Assembly: GCF_900100175.1 (NCBI RefSeq)
Contig: NZ_FNEM01000021.1
Span: forward strand, 1 to 64,000
DNA from: Ferrimonas sediminum
Lineage (GTDB): Bacteria; Pseudomonadota; Gammaproteobacteria; Enterobacterales; Shewanellaceae
DNA: 64,000 nucleotides
Direction of reading: 5' to 3'
Part shown: positions 17,133-26,527 of the stretch, in pieces
Layout: every line of letters begins with the position of its first letter
Position numbering within the stretch: position 1 is the first letter of the stretch
Position numbers and translations under genes: made by a program
Notes under the pieces: model-generated
The model's database searches: none
What the model was told of the DNA's origin: nothing
What the model saw: only the letters and a program-made list of their open reading frames with translations

Positions 17133-19265
17133 ATGAACAGCTTACGTATCGAACAAGATCAAAATGGCATTGTCCACCTTGTTCTGGATCGCCAGGGCGC
17201 TTCCGCCAATCTGATGGACGAGCAGTTTGCCGCCGATCTGGCCCAGGTGGTGGCTCAGCTGCAGCAGATGACCTACTGCGGGATCATTGTCCGCTCGGCC
17301 AAGTCGACGTTTTTTGCCGGTGGCGATCTGGGCAAGATTGCCGAGGTTACGACAGAGACCGGCCAGCCGTTTTTTGCCATGGTGGAGTCCATCAAGGCCA
17401 GCATGAGGGCGCTGGAGACCGGCGGCAAGCCGGTGGTGGCCTGCATCAACGGCGCCGCACTGGGAGGCGGTTGGGAGGTGGCGCTGGCCTGCCACCATCG
17501 CATCGCCTTTAAGCACAAATCGGTCAAAGTCGGGCTGCCCGAGGTGACTCTGGGGCTGCTGCCCGGAGGCGGCGGCATCGCCCGCACCGTGCGTCTGTTC
17601 GGCCTGAAGGCGGCTATGCCGCTGCTCACCGAGGGCAAACAGTTTGGCGTCGAGAAAGCGCTCAAAGCGGGGCTGCTGCATGAGCTGGCCGATACCGAGC
17701 CGGCGATGCTGGCCCAGGCCACCGCGTTCATTCAGGCCAATGAACAGGTGACTCAGCCTTGGGACATGAAAGGGTATCGCCTGCCGGGGGGCAACCCCGG
17801 CTCACCCAAGATGGCGCAGATGCTGGCGGTGGCCCCGGCCATGCTGAAGCTGCAGACCAAAGGGGTGTTGCCGGCACCGGAAGCGATCCTGTCCGCCATG
17901 GTGGAGGGGGCGCAGGTGGATTTTGACACCGCCTGTCGTATCGAGTCCCGTTACTTTGTGTCTCTGGTGACCGGTCAGGTTGCCAAGAACCTCATTAACA
18001 CCTTCTGGTTTCAGCTCAACGACATCAAGGCAGGTGCCAGTCGTCCCGATGGCATTGCCGCCACTACGGTGACCAAGGTGGGAGTGCTGGGCGCCGGCAT
18101 GATGGGGGCCGGTATCGCCTACGCGGCTGCCAGTCGCGGCATCGAAGTGGTGCTCAAAGACGTGAGCCTGGACTGCGCCAAAAAAGGCAAAGGCTACTCC
18201 GAGACCCTGCTGGCCAAGCAGTTGCAGCGCGGCCGCATTACTGCTGACCAGCAGAGGGAGATCCTGGCCAGAATTCATCCTAGCGAACAGGTGGCGGATC
18301 TCGGTGGCTGTGAGCTGGTGATTGAGGCGGTGTTTGAGCAGCGTCAGCTTAAGGCGCGCGTCACCCAGGAGGCGGAGCGTCACCTGCCTCGGGAGGCGGT
18401 GTTTGCCTCCAACACCTCGACTTTGCCCATTACTGGCTTGGCGAAGGCGTCGGAGCGGCCGTCGCAGTTTATCGGCCTGCATTTCTTCTCCCCGGTGGAC
18501 AAGATGCCGCTGGTGGAGATCATCTGCGGTGAGCAGACGGACTCGGCGACGTTGGCCAGGGCCTATGACTTTGTGCTGCAGCTGGGAAAGACCCCCATCG
18601 TGGTCAACGACAGCCGCGGCTTTTTCACCTCGCGGGTGTTCGGTACCTTCACCAATGAAGGTATCGCCATGCTCGGCGAAGGGGTGTCGGCAGCGGCCAT
18701 CGAGAACGCGGCTTTCCTGTGCGGCTTTCCGGTGGGACCACTGGCGGTCTCCGATGAGGTCAGCCTGACTCTGATGGAGAAGATTCGCAACCAGACCATT
18801 GCCGATCTGGCCGATGAGGGCATCATTCAGCCACCGAAGGCCGGTGACGCTACCATCGACCGAATGATCGAACTGGAGCGGCCCGGCAAGCTGGCGGGGC
18901 AAGGCTTCTACGATTATCCGCCCGAGAGCAAAAAACGGCTGTGGTCAGGGCTGGAAGCGCAGTTTTATCGAGCCGAGGCGCAGTTGCCTCTGACGGAGAT
19001 CAAAGACCGGCTGCTGTTCATCATGGCCATAGAAACCGCCCGCTGTTATGACGAGCAGGTGCTGACCAGTAGCCGCGATGCCAACATCGGTTCGATTTTT
19101 GGTATCGGCTATCCAGCCTGGACCGGAGGTGCCCTGCAGTTCATCAATCAATATGGCCTTGGTCGTTTCGTCGCCAGGGCCGATGAACTGGCCGAGCGCT
19201 ACGGCGATCGGTTCCTGGTGCCGGACTCGCTCAGAGCGCGCGCCGATGCCAATCAACAGTACTGA
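17133..19265 (+). CDS. Bifunctional enoyl-CoA hydratase / 3-hydroxyacyl-CoA dehydrogenase (FadB/FadJ-like)
   Basis: A 710-residue multifunctional beta-oxidation enzyme. Residues ~1-190 are a crotonase domain with catalytic glutamates in GGGWEVALAC and GLPEVTLGLLPG. Near residue 310 a Rossmann NAD-binding motif, GVLGAGMMGAGIAYAA, starts the 3-hydroxyacyl-CoA dehydrogenase domain, with the signature HFFSPVDKMPLVEII. A C-terminal repeat of the dehydrogenase helical domain follows. It hydrates trans-2-enoyl-CoA and oxidises the product to 3-ketoacyl-CoA, feeding the thiolase encoded just upstream. Thiolase before hydratase is the reverse of the classical fadBA order. Confidence 0.9.
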   Translation: MNSLRIEQDQNGIVHLVLDRQGASANLMDEQFAADLAQVVAQLQQMTYCGIIVRSAKSTFFAGGDLGKIAEVTTETGQPFFAMVESIKASMRALETGGKPVVACINGAALGGGWEVALACHHRIAFKHKSVKVGLPEVTLGLLPGGGGIARTVRLFGLKAAMPLLTEGKQFGVEKALKAGLLHELADTEPAMLAQATAFIQANEQVTQPWDMKGYRLPGGNPGSPKMAQMLAVAPAMLKLQTKGVLPAPEAILSAMVEGAQVDFDTACRIESRYFVSLVTGQVAKNLINTFWFQLNDIKAGASRPDGIAATTVTKVGVLGAGMMGAGIAYAAASRGIEVVLKDVSLDCAKKGKGYSETLLAKQLQRGRITADQQREILARIHPSEQVADLGGCELVIEAVFEQRQLKARVTQEAERHLPREAVFASNTSTLPITGLAKASERPSQFIGLHFFSPVDKMPLVEIICGEQTDSATLARAYDFVLQLGKTPIVVNDSRGFFTSRVFGTFTNEGIAMLGEGVSAAAIENAAFLCGFPVGPLAVSDEVSLTLMEKIRNQTIADLADEGIIQPPKAGDATIDRMIELERPGKLAGQGFYDYPPESKKRLWSGLEAQFYRAEAQLPLTEIKDRLLFIMAIETARCYDEQVLTSSRDANIGSIFGIGYPAWTGGALQFINQYGLGRFVARADELAERYGDRFLVPDSLRARADANQQY

Positions 19266-19281
19266 TATCAAGGAGTGATGC

Positions 19282-20430
19282 ATGTTTCCAAGAACCCTGT
19301 TTGACAGCGATCAAGAGCTGTTCCGCGACAGCGTACGGCGCTTTATCGAGACGGAGATTACCCCCTTCCATGCCCAGTGGGAGAAGGACGGCTGCGTCGA
19401 CCGGGCCTTGTGGAATAAGGCCGGTGAGCAGGGCTTCCTGTGCCCGACACTGCCGGAGGCCTATGGCGGGGTCGAAGTGGATTTTCGCTACAACGTCATC
19501 ATCAACGAGGAGATCGCCCGCGCCGGCGCTTCCGGCATCGGCTGGGGACTGCATTCCGATATTGCGGTGCCCTACATCCTCAACTATGGCTCCGAGGAGC
19601 AGAAACAGCGTTATCTGCCCGGGTGCATCAGTGGTGAACTGGTGACCGCCATCGCCATGACCGAGCCGGGAACCGGGTCGGATCTCCAGGGGGTCAAAAC
19701 CACCGCGGTGCGCGATGGCGATGATTGGATCATCAATGGATCCAAGACCTTCATCACCAATGGCCAACATGCGGACCTGGTGATCGTGGTGGCCAAGACC
19801 GACAAGAGTGCCGGGGCCCGGGGCATCAGCCTGTTTCTGGTGGAAGCCACGCGCGATGGTTACAGCCGCGGCTCCAATCTGGAAAAGGTGGGGATGAAGG
19901 CCCAGGACACCTCAGAGCTGTTCTTTGAGGATGTGCGGGTGCCGGCGGACAACCTGCTGGGCGCGGAGGGGCAGGGATTTGTGTACCTGATGCAGGAGTT
20001 GCCGCAGGAGCGTTTGTCTGTGGCCACCAACGCCATCAGCAATACCGAATCGATCCTGGAACAGACGGTACAGTATGTGTCGGATCGCAAGGCCTTTGGT
20101 AAGCCCATCGCCGCGTTTCAAAATACCCAGTTTAAGCTGGCGGAGTGCAAAACCCGGGTCGATGCTACCCGGGTGTTTGTGGATCGCTGCGTCGAGTTGC
20201 ACCTTGAGGGCAAGCTGGACGCGGCCATGGCTGCCGAAGCCAAGCTGTTGACCACCGAACTGCAGGGGCAGGTGATCGACGAGTGCCTGCAGTTGCATGG
20301 GGGCTACGGTTACATGTGGGAATACCCGGTGGCCCGTGCCTGGGCCGATGCCCGGGTCCAGCGCATCTACGCCGGAACCAGCGAGGTGATGAAGCTGATC
20401 ATCGCCCGTCAGATGCTGGAGCAGGGGTGA
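19282..20430 (+). CDS. Acyl-CoA dehydrogenase
   Basis: A 382-residue FAD flavoenzyme of the first beta-oxidation step. Family motifs are visible: AMTEPGTGSDLQGVKTTA (substrate/FAD loop), VSDRKAFGKPIAAFQ and LHGGYGYMWEYPVARAWADA. The classical MCAD-type catalytic Glu position reads Ala (RIYAGTSEV), whereas Glu256 in NTESILEQT matches the alternative catalytic base of long-chain and isovaleryl-CoA dehydrogenases. That points to long-chain or branched substrates. It lies 16 bp after the FadB-like gene and overlaps the next start by one base. Confidence 0.9.
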   Translation: MFPRTLFDSDQELFRDSVRRFIETEITPFHAQWEKDGCVDRALWNKAGEQGFLCPTLPEAYGGVEVDFRYNVIINEEIARAGASGIGWGLHSDIAVPYILNYGSEEQKQRYLPGCISGELVTAIAMTEPGTGSDLQGVKTTAVRDGDDWIINGSKTFITNGQHADLVIVVAKTDKSAGARGISLFLVEATRDGYSRGSNLEKVGMKAQDTSELFFEDVRVPADNLLGAEGQGFVYLMQELPQERLSVATNAISNTESILEQTVQYVSDRKAFGKPIAAFQNTQFKLAECKTRVDATRVFVDRCVELHLEGKLDAAMAAEAKLLTTELQGQVIDECLQLHGGYGYMWEYPVARAWADARVQRIYAGTSEVMKLIIARQMLEQG

Positions 20431-21611
20431 TGAAAGGGCCGCTGAGCGGGATCCGGGTGCTGGATTTCTCCACCCTGTTGCCCGGCCCCTATGCCACTAT
20501 GATGCTGGCGGACATGGGGGCACAGGTGACCCGGATTGAGTCGCCGACGCGCCCGGATCTGCTGCGCAGTGTGCCGCCGATGGTGGCGGGGCGATCGGCG
20601 GCCCACCTGACCGTGAACCGGAACAAGCACAGTGTGGCTCTGGACCTGAAGTCGCCCGAGGCCATTGAGGCGGTGCTTGCCATGGTGGGCCAATACGATG
20701 TGGTGGTGGAGCAGTTTCGTCCCGGGGTGATGACGCGCCTGGGGCTGGGGTATGAGCAGTTGAAAGCGATCAATCCGCAGCTGATCTACTGCTCCATTAC
20801 CGGCTATGGTCAGCACGGACCGATGCAGGCCAGGGCCGGCCATGACATCAACTATCTGGCGCTGTCCGGGCTGGCCAGTTACAGCGGCCGCCGGGAGACC
20901 GGTCCGGTGTTGTCCGGCACCCAGGTGGCGGATCTGGCCGGCGGGTCCCAGCAGGCGGTGGTCGCCATTCTGGCGGCGCTGCTGGGGCGGGGTGTCGATG
21001 GTGAAGGCCAGCATCTGGATGTGGCCATGGCCGATGGTGCCCTGGCGATGAACGCCCTCTATGGCGCCGGCGCCCTGGCCAGTGGCGAGGATCCCGAGCC
21101 GGGCCAGGAGATGCTCAATGGCGGGGGATTTTACGACTACTACCGCACCGCCGACGACCGCTACTTTGCGGTGGGCGGGTTGGAGCCACAGTTTGCCGAG
21201 GTGTTTTTTACCGCCTTAGGCCAGCCGCAGTGGCTGGCCAGGGCTGCCGAGCCTTGCGGTCAGCAGCAGGCGCTGAAGCAGGAGATTGGCGCCTGTTTTG
21301 CCGAGCACAGTTTCGAGCATTGGCGGCAGGTGTTTGCTGAACTGGATTGTTGCTGTGAGCCAGTGCTGACCCCCACCGAGGCGGCGGCGCATCCCCAGTT
21401 TCAGGCCCGAAATATGCTGATGCCGGTGGCGGTGGATGGGCACGAGTTGCTGCAGGTGGCGATGCCGGTGACGTTTCGTCAGAGCCAGGGGCTGCCTCAG
21501 GCGGGGGCGGTGCTGGGGCAACATACCAGGGAGGTGCTGCTGGAGGCAGGGCTGAGCGCGGAAGCGGTTCAGGCCCTGCTGGCGTCCGGCGCAGCCCTGC
21601 AAAGTGACTGA
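20430..21611 (+). CDS. CaiB/BaiF family, alpha-methylacyl-CoA racemase-like
   Basis: A 393-residue family III CoA-transferase fold protein. The start ATG at 20430 overlaps the TGA of the acyl-CoA dehydrogenase gene, implying coupled translation. The motif AGHDINYLALSG with His138, and DLAGG with Asp168, correspond to the catalytic pair of alpha-methylacyl-CoA racemase (His126/Asp156 in the mycobacterial enzyme), and GGLEPQFAEVF corresponds to its Glu241 region. Racemases of this type epimerise 2-methyl branched acyl-CoAs so that S-specific dehydrogenases can act. Together with the dehydrogenase type, this suggests methyl-branched acyl or sterol side-chain substrates. A true CoA-transferase remains possible. 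Confidence 0.85.
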   Translation: MKGPLSGIRVLDFSTLLPGPYATMMLADMGAQVTRIESPTRPDLLRSVPPMVAGRSAAHLTVNRNKHSVALDLKSPEAIEAVLAMVGQYDVVVEQFRPGVMTRLGLGYEQLKAINPQLIYCSITGYGQHGPMQARAGHDINYLALSGLASYSGRRETGPVLSGTQVADLAGGSQQAVVAILAALLGRGVDGEGQHLDVAMADGALAMNALYGAGALASGEDPEPGQEMLNGGGFYDYYRTADDRYFAVGGLEPQFAEVFFTALGQPQWLARAAEPCGQQQALKQEIGACFAEHSFEHWRQVFAELDCCCEPVLTPTEAAAHPQFQARNMLMPVAVDGHELLQVAMPVTFRQSQGLPQAGAVLGQHTREVLLEAGLSAEAVQALLASGAALQSD

Positions 21612-21617
21612 TGCCGG

Positions 21618-22145
21618 TCAGGCAACCCGGTTATCCAGGTTGCCGGCGGCGATGTACTCCAGCAGCCAGGTTTCCCGGGCGATGGACATCCCCTGTTTGT
21701 CGCTGCTGGCCATCACCCGATGATTGTGGTTGATGGCGTCGTCAAGGTTGACCCACATCGGCTTCATGCCATTGGCCTGTTCGTAGTGTTCCAGACGGGT
21801 GGGCCCCAGCTGCCTGTCGGCGCGGCATTCAAAGCAGTGGGACAGCATACGCATGTTGTCGTAGTCCTTTTTGTACCAGGGGCGCAGCTCCTCAAAGGTG
21901 CCGATGCTGCCGAGAATGGCGATATTGGTGGCGCCGGTTTCCTCTTCCACCTCCCGAATCAGGGCAATGTCCAGCGCTTCGCCTTCATCCACGCCGCCGC
22001 CGGGCAGGCTGTAGTCGTCGTAGCGCTCGGTGTACAGCAGCAGAATCTGGTCCTGCTGGCGAATGATCGCCCGCACCGCGGTGCGCAGGAATTCGCTGCC
22101 GTTGTCGATGGCGTCGGGGTGAAGGGTGCGGTGAAGAAGCTGCAT
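21618..22145 (-). CDS. NUDIX hydrolase
   Basis: A 175-residue hydrolase of nucleoside diphosphate-X compounds. The Nudix box, GGVDEGEALDIALIREVEEE followed by TGA, matches GX5EX7REUXEEXGU at residues ~51-73 and supplies the metal-binding glutamates. The substrate cannot be told. It is convergent with the racemase-like gene, only 6 bp between the stops, so the two transcripts probably overlap. Confidence 0.88.
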   Translation of the reverse strand: MQLLHRTLHPDAIDNGSEFLRTAVRAIIRQQDQILLLYTERYDDYSLPGGGVDEGEALDIALIREVEEETGATNIAILGSIGTFEELRPWYKKDYDNMRMLSHCFECRADRQLGPTRLEHYEQANGMKPMWVNLDDAINHNHRVMASSDKQGMSIARETWLLEYIAAGNLDNRVA

Positions 22146-22209
22146 GGGGTATCCGGGTCCTGAAACGAGAGCGGCGATTGTACGGAATCTGAGGCAGGGT
22201 TGCCAGAGC

Positions 22210-22231
22210 GTCGGCGCCCGCAGGCGCCGAC
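22210..22231. terminator. Hairpin after flhA
   Basis: GTCGGCGCC and GGCGCCGAC form a perfect 9-bp stem with a CGCA loop, between the flhA stop (22245, minus strand) and the NUDIX start. No T-run follows on either strand, so it is a weak or Rho-assisted terminator at best. Confidence 0.5.
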
Positions 22232-22244
22232 CGGGGGCGAGTGG

Positions 22245-24332
22245 TTACTGACCGGAGAGCTGGGCGGCGATCTCCAGTTCGCGGTTTTCCGGAATCTCGT
22301 TGTAGGAGAGCACCGTCAGGCCGCGGGCAAAGGCCAGGGCATAGCGACCCAGCAACGGCCGCAGCTGAGGCGCCACCAACAGCAGTGGCGGCTGGCCGTT
22401 GTGGCGGGCCGCCGCCAGTTGCTCCGGCATCGCCTGCTGCAGTTTGGCCAATACCTGCGGATCCACCGGGAAGCTGTCCAGTGACACCTGGCCGGCCTGT
22501 TGGGCCTGGTTGAGGGCGCCAAGCAGCACCTGCTCCAGCTCCGGTGCCAGGGTAATGACGTTGAGGCGGGTGGCGTCGCCGGCGATCTGGTGCACCAGGT
22601 TGTGCTTGATGGCGCAGCGAACATCGGCGGCCAGCAACACCGGGTCCTTGGTGGCGTCGCTGCTCTCGAGCAGGGTGGTGCCGATGGTGCGGATGTCCTT
22701 GAGTGACACCTGCTCCCGCAGCAGCAGCCGGAAAGTTTTCAGTTGCTGCACCGGGGTCAGGGCGGTGGACAGGGACTCGGCCAGCTTCGGCGCCTGGCTG
22801 GCCAGGCGTTCATTCAGGTGGGTGATGTCGTCATGCTGCAGCATCTCCGGCAGCGCCTCACGGATGATCTTGCTGGCGTGAGTGGCGATGATGGTGGCGT
22901 GATCCACCACCGAGTAGCCGAGGTTGAGGGCTCGGGCCTTGTCATTGGGCTCGATCCAGGTGGCGTCCATCTGATAGGCGGGATCTTTGGTGATCATCCC
23001 CTCGATGCTGCCGTACACCGGCCCACTCTGAATCGCCATCAGACGTTCGGGCTGAAGCTCTGACTGGGCCAGGGGGGTACCAAGGATGCTGATCTGGTAG
23101 CCGTTGGGTGGCAACGACAGGTTGTCCCGAACCCGCACCTCCGGCAGCAGGAATCCCGCCTGCTCCGACAGGGTGCGGCGAATCCCCGTTAGCCGCTTGA
23201 TGAGCTCGGCACCTTTGCTGCGATCCACCAGGTGCACCAGCCGGTAGCCGACGCTCAGTTCGATGACGTCGGTGTAAGGCAGCGCTTCCCAGCTGGGTTG
23301 GCTGGGCTCGCTGATCACCTGATCCGCTTTCTCCTTGACCTCATCCAGTGGCGCGGCCGGTTCCAGCTGGGTCTGGCGAAACGCCACAAAGCCGATGACG
23401 GCGGCAAAGGAGAGAAACACCAGGGTGGGCATACCGGGCACCAGCCCCAGTATGGCCATCACCCCGGCGGCGGTGGCCAGCACCCTGGGCTGCGCCAGCA
23501 ACTGCCTGGAGAGTTGCTTGGGCATCTCCTCGGCATCGGAAACCCGGGTGACGATGATGGCGGCGGCGGTGGCCAGCAGCAATGACGGGATCTGGGCCAC
23601 CAGACCATCACCGATGGTCAGCAGGGCGTAGGTCTTAAAGGCCTCGGCCGCACTGAGATCGTACATGAAGATGCCGATGCAGATGCCGCCGATGATGTTG
23701 ATGGCCAGAATCAGGATGCCGGCAATGGCATCGCCGCGGACAAACTTGGAGGCTCCGTCCATGGCGCCGTAGAAGTCGGCTTCTCTGGCGACCTCCTGAC
23801 GGCGTTTGCGGGCCTGATCCTGAGTCAGGGTGCCGGCGTTGAGGTCGGCGTCGATGGCCATCTGTTTGCCGGGCAGGGCGTCCAGGGTAAAGCGGGCGGA
23901 GACCTCTGAGATCCGCTCTCCCCCCTTGGTGATCACCACGAAGTTGATGATCATCAGAATCAGGAACACCACCGCACCGACCACGTAGTTGCCGCCGATG
24001 ACCACCTCACCAAAGGCCTGAATCACCTTACCGGCGGCGTCACCGCCCTGGTGGCCTTCAATCAGCACCACCCGGGTGGAGGCGACGTTGAGGGTCAGCC
24101 TCATCAGGGTGGCCAGCAGCAGCAGAGTCGGGAACACCGAAAACTCCAGCGGCCGTCGAATCGACACCGACACCAGCAGCACCAGGATGGCGAGGATGAT
24201 GTTGAAAGTGAACATGATGTCCAGTAGCCAGGGTGGCAGCGGCAGGATCACCATTGCCAGAATGGCGAGCAGCATCAGCGGAATGCCGATAAAGCTCTGA
24301 TTGTCTTTGAATGCCTGTAACAGCCGGTTCAT
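22245..24332 (-). CDS. flhA: Flagellar export gate protein FlhA (lateral type)
   Basis: A 695-residue inner-membrane protein of the flagellar type III export gate. The N-terminal half has about eight membrane segments and the FHIPEP-family stretch (RLTLNVASTRVVLIEGHQGG, then KGGERISEVSARF). The C-terminal ~350 residues form the cytosolic substrate- and chaperone-docking ring. ATG 24332 is preceded by GAGGA at seven bases. It is the last gene of the leftward fliMNPQR-flhBA operon, 10 bp after flhB. The order and the linked lafK and motY genes indicate a lateral/Flag-2 system (lfhA in that nomenclature). Confidence 0.95.
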   Translation of the reverse strand: MNRLLQAFKDNQSFIGIPLMLLAILAMVILPLPPWLLDIMFTFNIILAILVLLVSVSIRRPLEFSVFPTLLLLATLMRLTLNVASTRVVLIEGHQGGDAAGKVIQAFGEVVIGGNYVVGAVVFLILMIINFVVITKGGERISEVSARFTLDALPGKQMAIDADLNAGTLTQDQARKRRQEVAREADFYGAMDGASKFVRGDAIAGILILAINIIGGICIGIFMYDLSAAEAFKTYALLTIGDGLVAQIPSLLLATAAAIIVTRVSDAEEMPKQLSRQLLAQPRVLATAAGVMAILGLVPGMPTLVFLSFAAVIGFVAFRQTQLEPAAPLDEVKEKADQVISEPSQPSWEALPYTDVIELSVGYRLVHLVDRSKGAELIKRLTGIRRTLSEQAGFLLPEVRVRDNLSLPPNGYQISILGTPLAQSELQPERLMAIQSGPVYGSIEGMITKDPAYQMDATWIEPNDKARALNLGYSVVDHATIIATHASKIIREALPEMLQHDDITHLNERLASQAPKLAESLSTALTPVQQLKTFRLLLREQVSLKDIRTIGTTLLESSDATKDPVLLAADVRCAIKHNLVHQIAGDATRLNVITLAPELEQVLLGALNQAQQAGQVSLDSFPVDPQVLAKLQQAMPEQLAAARHNGQPPLLLVAPQLRPLLGRYALAFARGLTVLSYNEIPENRELEIAAQLSGQ

Positions 24333-24342
24333 CAATGGATCC

Positions 24343-25476
24343 TCAATCGTGACGCAGATGGTCGGGGATATGGAAGTGGGGCAGCGGTGCCGGCTTGGCC
24401 TGGGCACCTTTGCGGAATGCTTTCAGTTGCAGCACGTAGCTCAGTACGTGGGCGATGGCCTGATACAGGGGGGCCGGAATCTGCTGCTCAATCTGGGTGG
24501 AGTAGTAGATGGCCCGGGTCAGCGGCGGCAGTGATACCACCTCCAGATCGTACTTGGGCGCCAGTGAACGCATGTACAGCGCCACTTCGTCCATCCCCTT
24601 GGCCAGGACATAGGGGGCGTCGGCTTTGTCCGGCTCGTATTTGAGAGCCACCGCATAATGACTGGGGTTGATCAGCAGTACATCGGCCTTGGGCAGGGCG
24701 ACTTCCGCCCGGCCACGGGCCATCTTCTGCTGCAGTTGGCGGATGCGCGCCTTGACCTCGGGTTTACCGTCTTGCTGTTTGTGCTCATCTTTGACCTCCT
24801 GCTTGCTCATTTTAAGTTTGCGGCGGTGGCTCCAGGCCTGGTACGGCAGATCGATGGCGCCCACCACGGCAACGGCACCGCCGAGCCAGTACAGGCCGGA
24901 AATCAGCGTCTGGGCGCCCCGTTCCAGCGCCAGTGGCAACGGCTGGCGTGCCAGCAGTGGCAGGGTTTCCCACACCTGGTTGAGGTACACCAACATGGTG
25001 AAGACCACCAGGGTGACCTTGAGTATGGACTTACCCAACTCCGCCAGGGAGTTCACCGAAAACAGCCGGCCAAATCCGGCGATCAGGCTGATGCGGCTGA
25101 GTTTAAAGCCGGCATTGCCCAGGTTGAGCAGCGGCCCTTCCGGCATGGCGGCGGCCACGGCGGTCAGCAGGTAGATGCCTGCCAGTACCGGTATCAGCAT
25201 CTGCAGCAGCAGGACTACAGCCAGTCCAAGGTGCTGCAGCATCATGCCGGGTTGCCGAAGATCGGCAGCGGAGATGGCAAAGTTGTTGCTAGCGATGCTG
25301 AGCATATGCTGGCCCAGATGATCGCTGCTGGCGTCGAGAATGGCCGCCGATACCACCAGCAAAATGGCGCTGGAAAAATCTTTGGAGCGGGCCACCTGGC
25401 CCTGTTCGCGGGCCTTTTTAAGTCGGCTGGCCGTGGGTTGTTCGGTCTTGTCACCGGCGCCCTGCTGATCGCTCAT
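24343..25476 (-). CDS. flhB: Flagellar export switch protein FlhB (lateral type)
   Basis: A 377-residue inner-membrane component of the export apparatus that sets substrate specificity by autocleavage. Four hydrophobic segments occupy residues ~30-215. The cytosolic autoprotease domain follows, with the cleavage site reading INPSHYAVAL where the common form is NPTH; cleavage between Asn and Pro is expected to survive the Thr-to-Ser change. The N-terminal DKTEQPTASRLKKAREQGQV is the standard family signature. Its start overlaps the fliR stop by four bases. Confidence 0.95.
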   Translation of the reverse strand: MSDQQGAGDKTEQPTASRLKKAREQGQVARSKDFSSAILLVVSAAILDASSDHLGQHMLSIASNNFAISAADLRQPGMMLQHLGLAVVLLLQMLIPVLAGIYLLTAVAAAMPEGPLLNLGNAGFKLSRISLIAGFGRLFSVNSLAELGKSILKVTLVVFTMLVYLNQVWETLPLLARQPLPLALERGAQTLISGLYWLGGAVAVVGAIDLPYQAWSHRRKLKMSKQEVKDEHKQQDGKPEVKARIRQLQQKMARGRAEVALPKADVLLINPSHYAVALKYEPDKADAPYVLAKGMDEVALYMRSLAPKYDLEVVSLPPLTRAIYYSTQIEQQIPAPLYQAIAHVLSYVLQLKAFRKGAQAKPAPLPHFHIPDHLRHD

Positions 25477-26252
25477 GGGGTGCCTCCGACAAAAGTCAGC
25501 ATCGCCTTAAGGGCATCGGTGGCCAGGGCACTGTACAGTTCCGGCAGGCCGCTGAACACCAGCAGCATGCACACCAATCCCATCATCATCGACATCGGAA
25601 AACCCAGGGCAAACACGTTCAAACTGGGGGCGGCACGGCTGAGTACACCAAAGGTCAGGTTAACCAGTAGCATGGCACAGACAGCCGGCAGCGCCAGTGC
25701 CAGCGCCGAGGCAAACATCCAGGCGAACCGCAGTGACAGTTCCTGCAGTGGCAGGCTGAAAATACCGCTGCCGACCGGCCATAACCGAAAGCTGTCTACC
25801 AGGATCCCCAGAGCCACCAGGTGGCCTTCCAGGGACAGGAACATCAGAATGGCGTACAGCAGCAGCCATTGGCTGATGATGGCCTGACTGGTGCCGTTGA
25901 CCGGGTCGTTCATGATGGCCATGGACAGGCCCATCTGCATCGATACGATGCCTCCTAACATGGTCAGGACATGCACCAGCAGCATCAGCGGAAACGCCAT
26001 CAACATGCCGGTCAGCACCTGTTCGGCGGCCACCAGAACCGCAGTCAGAGACAGGGCATCCAGCGCTGGAGGCGTGGGCACCATGGGGGCCATGACCACC
26101 GACAGCAGCAGCGCAAACAGAATCTTGGTGCGGGCATTGATGTGGGCGCTGGAGAACATCGGCAGCATCAGGAAGGCTCCCATGACGCGGCAAAACGGCC
26201 ACCAGATGTGGCCCAGCAGACTGCCCAGTTCGGCACTGGTAAGACTCAGCAT
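25473..26252 (-). CDS. fliR: Flagellar export gate protein FliR
   Basis: A 259-residue polytopic inner-membrane protein, part of the FliPQR export channel. Strong hydrophobic segments span the protein, and the family segment NDPVNGTSQAIISQWL is visible near the middle. It lies 2 bp after fliQ and overlaps flhB by four bases (ATGA), so translation is coupled. Confidence 0.93.
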   Translation of the reverse strand: MLSLTSAELGSLLGHIWWPFCRVMGAFLMLPMFSSAHINARTKILFALLLSVVMAPMVPTPPALDALSLTAVLVAAEQVLTGMLMAFPLMLLVHVLTMLGGIVSMQMGLSMAIMNDPVNGTSQAIISQWLLLYAILMFLSLEGHLVALGILVDSFRLWPVGSGIFSLPLQELSLRFAWMFASALALALPAVCAMLLVNLTFGVLSRAAPSLNVFALGFPMSMMMGLVCMLLVFSGLPELYSALATDALKAMLTFVGGTP

Positions 26253-26254
26253 GC

Positions 26255-26524
26255 CTAGCCTATCAGGTAGGGGATATCATTGAACAAACGCTGAAACAGA
26301 TCCGTTATCTGTTGCAGCAGCCAGTGTCCGGCATACAACACCATCAACAGGGTCATGATCAGCTTGGGTAAAAAGCTCAGGGTTTGTTCGTTTACCTGGG
26401 TGGCGGCCTGGAACACGGCGATGAGTACGCCCAGCCCCAGGCCGGGCAGAATCAGGACCGCCACCATGTTCACAACCAAGGCGATGGAGTCGGCAAAAAG
26501 GGTACTGAGAACCTGAGTATCCAT
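26255..26524 (-). CDS. fliQ: Flagellar export gate protein FliQ
   Basis: An 89-residue membrane hairpin protein of the FliPQR channel, with two hydrophobic helices at residues ~15-38 and ~53-70 and the family motif AATQVNEQTLSFLPKL between them. Normal length. It lies 3 bp downstream of fliP and 2 bp before fliR. Confidence 0.93.
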   Translation of the reverse strand: MDTQVLSTLFADSIALVVNMVAVLILPGLGLGVLIAVFQAATQVNEQTLSFLPKLIMTLLMVLYAGHWLLQQITDLFQRLFNDIPYLIG

Positions 26525-26527
26525 GGG

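Noticed and set aside
24658-25887. 409-codon plus-strand frame
   Set aside because: Shadow antisense to flhB and fliR, with no coding evidence of its own.
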